Under the pieces are notes generated by a model, which saw only the letters and a program-made list of their open reading frames with translations, was not told the origin of the DNA and did not search any database. A stretch of 15,060 nt of DNA from assembly GCA_964468475.1 (NCBI GenBank), contig CAYXUL010000072.1, positions 1 to 15,060 on the forward strand. Direction: 5' to 3'. Positions 7,782 through 12,790 of the stretch are shown here, piece by piece (within the stretch, counting starts at the first letter, position 1; each line of letters starts with the position of its first letter). Made by a program: the position numbers and the translations under genes. The stretch is from JBECKX01 sp964468475. GTDB lineage: Bacteria > Zixibacteria > MSB-5A5 > CAIYYT01.

Positions 7782-9068
7782 CTAAACCCAGCCGCGATCC
7801 CTGCATGCCTGCGCAACTCGGTTAACAGAAATCATGTAAGCCGCATCGCGCATATAGAGTTTCTTCTTGCGCGCCAATTCGGCAACGTCGCGAAACGCAG
7901 AGGTCATCTTGACATCGAGCTTACCGAGAACTTCATCCTTTTCCCAGAAGTAGTTCATGTTGCTCTGCACCTGCTCAAAGTAGCTGCAGGTCACGCCACC
8001 CGCGTTGGCCAGAAAATCAGGGATCATGAATATCCCGCGCTCCTGCAGGATTTTATCCGCTTCGGGAGTTGTCGGACCGTTCGCGCCCTCGGCTACGATC
8101 TTCACGTTCCGCTTGATCTTCTCCACCGTGGTAGCGGTAATCTGGTGCTCAATTGCTGCCGGCACCAGGATATCTACATCCTGCTCGATCCAGGCGTCGC
8201 CGGGCTGAACTTCGTAGCCAATGTCTCTGGCCTTATTCTTATCGATGCCGCCGAAGCGATCGGTGATTCCAACCAGCTGGTCGGGATCGATTCCGTCTCT
8301 CTTCACGTATGAATACGACTTGCCGTCTTCCTGATCCCAGCACGATACGCAGATCGCCTTGCCGCCCATCATCTCGTAGAGACGCAGGGCATACTGCGAG
8401 ACATTGCCGAACCCCTGAAAACTGGCTGTGGTATTTTCCGGCTTGAGATCCAGGGCCTTCAAAGCTTCACGTACCGTGTACATCACACCGTAACCGGTGG
8501 CCTCGGTACGTCCAAGTGATCCCCCCATCCCCACCGGCTTTCCGGTAATGAGGCCGGGGAGTTTCTCGCCCATGATCGTCTCATATTCATCCAGCATCCA
8601 CAACATATGTTGTCCGCTGGTCATGACGTCAGGAGCCGGCACATCGGAAAGCGGGCCGATATTTTTGGCGAGCTGGCGAATCCAGCCCCGGCAGATCAAC
8701 TCCTGTTCACGCATGCTGAGGTTATGGGGATCACAGATCACCCCACCCTTGCCGCCCCCCAGGGGAATATTGACGACCGCAGTTTTCCAGGTCATCCACA
8801 TCGACAGGGCTCGCACCGTATCGATCGTCTCCTGCGGGTGGAAACGGATACCGCCCTTGGCCGGACCGCGTGCATCATTGTGCTGGCAACGGAATCCGCG
8901 GAATACTTTGACAGTTCCATCATCCATTCTGACCGGAATGCTGAAATGATATTCACGCAGCGGCCAGCGGAGAAGATTACGTGTGCCCTCATCCAGTTGC
9001 AGGAATTCCGCAGCTTTGTCAAACTGCTGTTGGGCCATGGTAAACGGATTAAATGACTCGACACTCAC
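7782..9068 (-). CDS. Glu/Leu/Phe/Val-family dehydrogenase, probably glutamate dehydrogenase
   Basis: A 428-aa enzyme of the amino-acid dehydrogenase superfamily, closest in length and motifs to the 410-430-aa glutamate dehydrogenases (RocG/GudB and thermophile type), which interconvert glutamate and 2-oxoglutarate plus ammonium. Visible are GPAKGGIRFHP with K71, WKTAV with K95, the catalytic loop IPLGGGKGG with K107, VPAPDV with D147, GGSLGRTEATGYG around 182-194, and the Rossmann GFGNVS at 219-224. After the second strand it reads VSCWDQEDGK instead of the common VSDxxG, so NAD or NADP preference cannot be settled. The start is GTG with AAGGAG 7 nt upstream. It differs clearly from the 470-aa gdhA product and is a separate class, not a recent duplicate. 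It probably heads an operon with the two ATP-grasp genes and has a promoter about 250 nt upstream. The conserved lysines favour glutamate as substrate; leucine or valine is less likely. Confidence 0.9.
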   Translation of the reverse strand: MSVESFNPFTMAQQQFDKAAEFLQLDEGTRNLLRWPLREYHFSIPVRMDDGTVKVFRGFRCQHNDARGPAKGGIRFHPQETIDTVRALSMWMTWKTAVVNIPLGGGKGGVICDPHNLSMREQELICRGWIRQLAKNIGPLSDVPAPDVMTSGQHMLWMLDEYETIMGEKLPGLITGKPVGMGGSLGRTEATGYGVMYTVREALKALDLKPENTTASFQGFGNVSQYALRLYEMMGGKAICVSCWDQEDGKSYSYVKRDGIDPDQLVGITDRFGGIDKNKARDIGYEVQPGDAWIEQDVDILVPAAIEHQITATTVEKIKRNVKIVAEGANGPTTPEADKILQERGIFMIPDFLANAGGVTCSYFEQVQSNMNYFWEKDEVLGKLDVKMTSAFRDVAELARKKKLYMRDAAYMISVNRVAQACRDRGWV

Positions 9069-9311
9069 GAAAACTCTCCTTCCTCACATTACGGAGGCAA
9101 AAAAACGGTGCGAATACTCGCTAAGACAGATGTAATCGGAATCAACCTGCACCACATTCGGTGTCGCTTGAGATCGTACTTAATTCGCGTTTCCGAAACT
9201 ACCGCAACATCGACGCAGGTTACTCCTCCAAACTCTGAGTTGATCTGGAAATGATACCGAAAGCTCCGGTCAAATCCATCCCTCGGCGCTAATAAACGGC
9301 ACGCTGAGGAC
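9069..9311 (-). other. Long 5' leader of the dehydrogenase operon
   Basis: About 240 nt separate the predicted transcription start (near 9311) from the GTG. It ends with a strong AAGGAG at 9076-9081. Within it, AACCTGC (9144-9150) and GCAGGTT (9215-9221) can pair and close a 64-nt interior that contains smaller helices such as GTTT-CCG-AAAC. I recognise no known riboswitch class. A minus-strand open frame here (9089-9346) begins inside the -35 box and is unlikely to be a gene. Confidence 0.4.
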
Positions 9312-9317
9312 GCGCAG

Positions 9318-9346
9318 AAATTAGACGAATAAGAGTCAAATGTCAA
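9318..9346 (-). promoter_or_regulatory. Predicted sigma70-type promoter of the dehydrogenase operon
   Basis: On the minus strand a perfect TTGACA (plus 9341-9346) is followed after exactly 17 nt by TAATTT (9318-9323). The -10 match is weak (3 of 6), but the -35 box and spacing are ideal. Expected start near 9311. Confidence 0.55.
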
Positions 9347-9363
9347 GTATAACGGAATAACTT

Positions 9364-9379
9364 TGTGATTTTTTTCACG
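9364..9379. promoter_or_regulatory. CRP-type palindrome upstream of the dehydrogenase operon
   Basis: TGTGA, six T, then TCACG: 9 of 10 positions match the CRP-family consensus TGTGA-N6-TCACA. The centre (9371.5) is about 60 nt upstream of the predicted start, the position of class I CRP activation (-61.5). It also lies about 215 nt upstream of the divergent beta-barrel gene. It resembles the operator at 1566-1585. Confidence 0.5.
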
Positions 9380-9396
9380 AAATCTGGCTTTAGTGC

Positions 9397-9442
9397 TCGA
9401 ACGGCGTCAGGCTCGCTTCGGTCAGACACTTTCGCTGTTCGA
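9397..9442. repeat. Inverted repeat in the divergent intergenic region
   Basis: TCGAACGGCG (9397-9406) and CGCTGTTCGA (9433-9442) are complementary over 10 positions with one G-T mismatch (a G-U pair in RNA), around a 26-nt loop. It lies between the operon promoter and the beta-barrel gene. It has no T-run and no known class, so operator or RNA hairpin is open. Confidence 0.3.
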
Positions 9443-9587
9443 TATGCAAGGTCTTGTGGTCTTTTCTAGTTGACTTTTCTATCCACTATTTCTACCTATG
9501 GAAACGAAACGCCCTCGAAATTCTTAAGGGCAGGGAGGTAACGTTTTACCCCGAATCAAACCCCCTCACTTATCACAGGAGAACTCC

Positions 9588-10274
9588 ATGAAGAGTGTAG
9601 TCAAGGCAGCGGTGTTGGCGTTAGTCGGCTTGATGCTGTTTTCCACTGCAGACGCTAACGCACAGCTGAAATTCGGAGTACGCCAGCATAATTTCCACAA
9701 TAGCTTTTTGCCGTCAGAACAGACCCTCGGCGCCTATTTCGGCTTCGGCGTAGGACGGAAAGCGGATGTCATTTTCGGTGCAGACTACTACAGCTACAAG
9801 TTCAGCACGCAAGTCGATCTTAGTCAGTTTGGAGGTGTCGGCTCTGAGGAATCTTCGCTGACGGCCAGCTCAGCCTGGCTTCACGGCGGGCTCAAGTTCT
9901 ACTTCGCTGAACAGGATAAAGGCAGCGTTTGTCCCTATGTCATCGGCGAATTTTTCAAAGCATTCGGTTCGATCAGCACCGAGCCGGATCTGGGTGATAA
10001 TGTTGATCTTTCTCCCGCGGAGGATCTACTGTCACCATACGGATTCATCGCCGGTTTCGGCGCTGAGTTCTTCGCAGCCGAGAATTTCAGTGTCGGCGGC
10101 GAGACTGGCGTTCGCTATGTCATCACTAAATCGTCCGGTGCGAGCGATCTGTTGAGCCTGGTCGACCTGAGCGGGCTGGGCCTGGCAAAATCGTCAGCGG
10201 CTCAGGCGGATGATGAAACGAAGCTGACCACAATGACGATTTACACCGGCATCACCATCAATTTCACCTTGTAA
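9588..10274 (+). CDS. Outer-membrane beta-barrel protein with signal peptide
   Basis: A 228-aa protein. Residues 1-25 form a clear Sec signal peptide (Lys near the start, a hydrophobic stretch from about 7 to 18, A-N-A at 23-25), giving a mature chain of about 203 aa. The mature part alternates polar and aromatic/hydrophobic residues with Gly-rich turns (YFGFGVGRKADVIFGADYY, SAWLHGGLKFYF, PYGFIAGFGAEFF, FSVGGETGVRYVI), and ends TIYTGITINFTL. This is the pattern of small 8-strand outer-membrane barrels (OmpW/OmpA-barrel-like). Such proteins sit in the outer membrane and may act as porins, adhesins or structural proteins; no specific ligand is visible. AGGAGA 5 nt before the ATG fixes the start. 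TTGACT at 9470-9475 could be a -35 box but has no good -10. It appears monocistronic, with a strong terminator after it. Confidence 0.8.
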   Translation: MKSVVKAAVLALVGLMLFSTADANAQLKFGVRQHNFHNSFLPSEQTLGAYFGFGVGRKADVIFGADYYSYKFSTQVDLSQFGGVGSEESSLTASSAWLHGGLKFYFAEQDKGSVCPYVIGEFFKAFGSISTEPDLGDNVDLSPAEDLLSPYGFIAGFGAEFFAAENFSVGGETGVRYVITKSSGASDLLSLVDLSGLGLAKSSAAQADDETKLTTMTIYTGITINFTL

Positions 10275-10304
10275 CCCGCTCCCTATCATCATAGTTCTCG
10301 TAGC

Positions 10305-10340
10305 GGCCGCCAAACGTCATCGCTTGGCGGCCTCTTTCTC
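10305..10340 (+). terminator. Rho-independent terminator after the beta-barrel gene
   Basis: A 9-bp perfect stem, GGCCGCCAA (10305-10313) with TTGGCGGCC (10324-10332), has a 10-nt loop and is followed by TCTTTCTC. It lies 30 nt past the stop and separates the gene from the next transcription unit. Confidence 0.82.
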
Positions 10341-10347
10341 GCCCATT

Positions 10348-10376
10348 TTGACAGCGTCTGCGTAGCCAGCTGATAT
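10348..10376 (+). promoter_or_regulatory. Predicted promoter of the repeat-protein genes
   Basis: A perfect TTGACA (10348-10353), a 17-nt spacer and TGATAT (10371-10376) lie just after the preceding terminator. The -10 match is only partial. Expected start near 10383. Confidence 0.45.
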
Positions 10377-10382
10377 CCATAT

Positions 10383-10579
10383 TTACCTTGCGAAAAATGG
10401 GATTTAATGTACCATATAACTACTAAATCCCCTGCTTGGGTCGGGGGCATCTACACTACTTCCAGGTATCAAATGTTCTATTATCGCTTGGATGCGTTGC
10501 CAAGGCTCTGTCGGCGTGCACCGTGCAATCCTCGCAATCTATCAATCCAGGCACAATCAAGAAAGGACGACCTGAAACT
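10383..10579 (+). other. 5' leader of the first repeat-protein gene
   Basis: About 197 nt from the predicted start to the ATG. The frame stays open upstream to an ATG at 10436, but those 48 codons have no secretion or domain signal and would bury the signal peptide, so I treat the stretch as untranslated. It holds a possible small hairpin (CTTGG, 8 nt, CCAAG around 10488-10505) and GAAAGGA 12 nt before the ATG. No recognised riboswitch. Confidence 0.35.
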
Positions 10580-12727
10580 ATGCGGAAATTCGAAAGCTCA
10601 CGCTGGTACGCCTCAGCTATAATGTTGCTTCTGGTAGCCACCAGTTCCATTCTGGCGCAGTCCTCGGTGCCTGATTTGATGAACTACCAGGGACACCTGA
10701 CCGATGCCTCAGGATCGCCGATCAACGGCACGGCGGATGTCAAATTCCTCGTTTACAACGGCGCCACCGCCGGCTCGCTCCTCTGGTCCGAGGAATACCC
10801 TACTCTCCAGATCACAGACGGCCTGTTTTCGGTGCTGCTGGGAAGTGTCAACCCTTTCCCGGAATATCTGTTTGATGGGTCGGATCTTTACCTCGCTATC
10901 AGTGTCAACTCAGATCCCGAAATGACACCGCGCCAACGAATCGTGACCGCCGCCTTCGCACAACGCGTAGCCACTGTCGACCAGGCGTCAGGCGGACTGA
11001 TCACTCGCGACGTTGAAATCGACGGCTCCCTGCGCGTCGGACTGGGCAGCCAAAATCCAGGCGCTAGCGCCACCGCGATTGGCTCCGGTTGCATTGCCGA
11101 TGGCGATTACGCGACTGTAAGCGGCGGGAGTCTGAACAATGCATCCGGCCTCGAATCGGTGATCAGTGGTGGAAACAATAACTTGGTTATCGGAGATCAG
11201 GCCGCGGTTGCCGGCGGCACAAACAACAGCGCCTATGGGGCTGCTTCAGCGATCGACGGCGGCTCGAACAACACGGTCTACGGCACACTGACTTCAATCG
11301 GTGGCGGGCGTTACAACCAGATCAGCGATTCGGCTTCCGCCATAGGAGGTGGCTCCTGGAACCAGATTTCGGGGAAATATTCTATGATTGCCGGTGGCGG
11401 TGGAGATGTTGACTCGCTGGGAAACGAAATAATCGGCGACGGCGGATTCATCGGCGGAGGTTACCAGAACTCGATATCGATGCCGGCAACTGGAACTCTA
11501 TTCCATTGTGCTATCGTCGGAGGGAGAAAAAACAGGATCAGTGCCTACGGAATCGGCTCATTCATCGGCGGCGGCGATGAAAATACTGTTTTGGATGGCA
11601 GGGCCGTAATTTGCGGAGGATACAGCAATACCGTCAGCGCGCTGCAGTCAGTAATCGGCGGAGGATACGACAACGATGCCTCCGGTACGACATCTACTGT
11701 CGCAGGAGGTGCCCAGAATCATGCGGCAGGATCTGATTCGTTCATTGGCGGTGGGTACAACAATACCATTGCTGAATTGGCGAGCGAATCAGTTGTCTGC
11801 GGCGGCAGCGAAAACACCGTCCAGGGGATCCTTTCGGTGGTTAGTGGGGGAAACAAAAATCGCGCTACGGGAGACTACTCAGCGATTCTGGGCGGGTTTG
11901 AAAACGAGGCAGCCGGCACAGGCGCTGTCGCTGCAGGTGTCAAAGCGAATGCGAATTTCGATGGCACTTTTGTTTGGGCTGACGATTTCGGTGTTCCCTT
12001 CTTCGCAGCTAAGCCGAACGAGTTTGCGATTCGACCAACAAATGGACTTCGCTCTGCTGCTAACAACCCCGCCTACGGGGCCATAATCTCGAATGATGGC
12101 GACGGTGATGGAATTCGCGCGATCGGTTCGAGTTCCAACGGTACCTCCTGGGGCGCCCTCTATGCATACAACAGTGGCTCCAGTCCTGCCATTTCTGCGA
12201 TCGCCGGTGCTGGCCTCGCGGCCTACTTCAACGGTGATATCGACGTTACCGGAACCGTCACCAAGTCTGCTTCCTTTACAAAGACCGACAATCCGCTTGA
12301 CCCTGCAAACAAGTATCTACAGCAGGCTCACGTTGAGAGCAATGAGATGATCAATGTATTCTCCGGCAACGTCATTACCGATGCCAACGGCTACGCCACC
12401 ATCACTCTACCTGACTACATCGAAGCCCTCGATCGCGACTTTCGCTACCAACTGACCGTTATCGGTGATTTTGCGCAGGCGATCGTCGCTAAGAAAATCA
12501 ACAACGGCAGCTTCACCTTACGCACCAGCAAACCGGATCTCGAAGTTTCCTGGCAGGTTACCGGTACGCGCAATGATGCAGTCGCTCAGCAAGTCAACTT
12601 TGCAGCAGAGATCGCCAAGTCAACAGAGGAGCGGGGCAAGTACCTGAATCCGGACGCCTACGGCCTTCCTGCGTCGGCGGCAATCAACAACCCGGACGAA
12701 AAGACGCAACCAACCGAATCACGCTAA
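10580..12727 (+). CDS. Secreted GGxxN-repeat (YadA-head-like beta-roll) protein
   Basis: A 715-aa exported protein. Residues 1-26 are a signal peptide (hydrophobic 13-20, SILA before Q27). Residues 30-139 form an N-terminal module (NYQGHLTDASG, DGLFSVLLGSV, DPEMTPRQRIV) common in secreted proteins of uncultured bacteria. Residues about 165-455 contain about 17 units of roughly 15 residues with core [ASG]-G-G-x-x-N and a following x-G-x-x-S, as in YadA/Hep_Hag head repeats that fold into a left-handed trimeric beta-roll. Then FVWAD at 464-468 and a C-terminal module (about 555-668: TVTKSASFTKTDNP, GNVITDANGYATITLPDY, RDFRYQLTVIGDFAQAIV, EVSWQVTGTR). No YadA membrane anchor, S74 chaperone or sorting tail is visible, so it may be released or held by another component. 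The ATG at 10580 is chosen because it starts the signal peptide and GAAAGGAC precedes it, as in the next gene. Adhesin or surface fibre is inference. Confidence 0.85.
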   Translation: MRKFESSRWYASAIMLLLVATSSILAQSSVPDLMNYQGHLTDASGSPINGTADVKFLVYNGATAGSLLWSEEYPTLQITDGLFSVLLGSVNPFPEYLFDGSDLYLAISVNSDPEMTPRQRIVTAAFAQRVATVDQASGGLITRDVEIDGSLRVGLGSQNPGASATAIGSGCIADGDYATVSGGSLNNASGLESVISGGNNNLVIGDQAAVAGGTNNSAYGAASAIDGGSNNTVYGTLTSIGGGRYNQISDSASAIGGGSWNQISGKYSMIAGGGGDVDSLGNEIIGDGGFIGGGYQNSISMPATGTLFHCAIVGGRKNRISAYGIGSFIGGGDENTVLDGRAVICGGYSNTVSALQSVIGGGYDNDASGTTSTVAGGAQNHAAGSDSFIGGGYNNTIAELASESVVCGGSENTVQGILSVVSGGNKNRATGDYSAILGGFENEAAGTGAVAAGVKANANFDGTFVWADDFGVPFFAAKPNEFAIRPTNGLRSAANNPAYGAIISNDGDGDGIRAIGSSSNGTSWGALYAYNSGSSPAISAIAGAGLAAYFNGDIDVTGTVTKSASFTKTDNPLDPANKYLQQAHVESNEMINVFSGNVITDANGYATITLPDYIEALDRDFRYQLTVIGDFAQAIVAKKINNGSFTLRTSKPDLEVSWQVTGTRNDAVAQQVNFAAEIAKSTEERGKYLNPDAYGLPASAAINNPDEKTQPTESR
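10667..10996 (+). repeat. Duplicated N-terminal module, copy 1
   Basis: Pairs with 12878-13207. The 110 encoded residues align without gaps, about 65 of 110 identical by hand count. DGLFSVLLGSVN is identical and the DNA there is nearly so. It marks the two genes as tandem duplicates. Confidence 0.8.
11969..12522 (+). repeat. Duplicated C-terminal module, copy 1
   Basis: Pairs with 14507-15060 at a constant offset of 2538 and without gaps. From YAYNSGSSPA onward the proteins are clearly more alike than in the N-terminal module, with long identical runs such as TGTVTKSASFTKTDNP and DRDFRYQLTVIGDFAQAIV. The copies probably extend beyond the window. Confidence 0.85.
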
Positions 12728-12790
12728 TCACTATTCGCGATGATCGAACCTCTCATAAACTGATTTGCTGCAGGAAAGGACCATATAACT

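Noticed and set aside
9089..9346. An 85-codon minus-strand open frame in the intergenic region
   Set aside because: It would start inside the perfect -35 box of the operon promoter, has no ribosome binding site and no recognisable motif.
9532..9538. A strong Shine-Dalgarno-like GGGAGG in the intergenic region
   Set aside because: No ATG, GTG or TTG follows at a usable distance. The beta-barrel gene has its own AGGAGA next to its ATG.
10390..10405. TTGCGAAAAAT resembling one half of the gdhA palindrome
   Set aside because: The second half is absent, so it is not called as a regulator site.
10411..10422. ACCATATAACTA, identical to the bases just before the start of the second repeat-protein gene (12780-12791)
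   Set aside because: Several matching 12-mer pairs are expected by chance in 15 kb (about 6-7 on equal base use), and the flanks do not align. Not taken as a duplicated start region.
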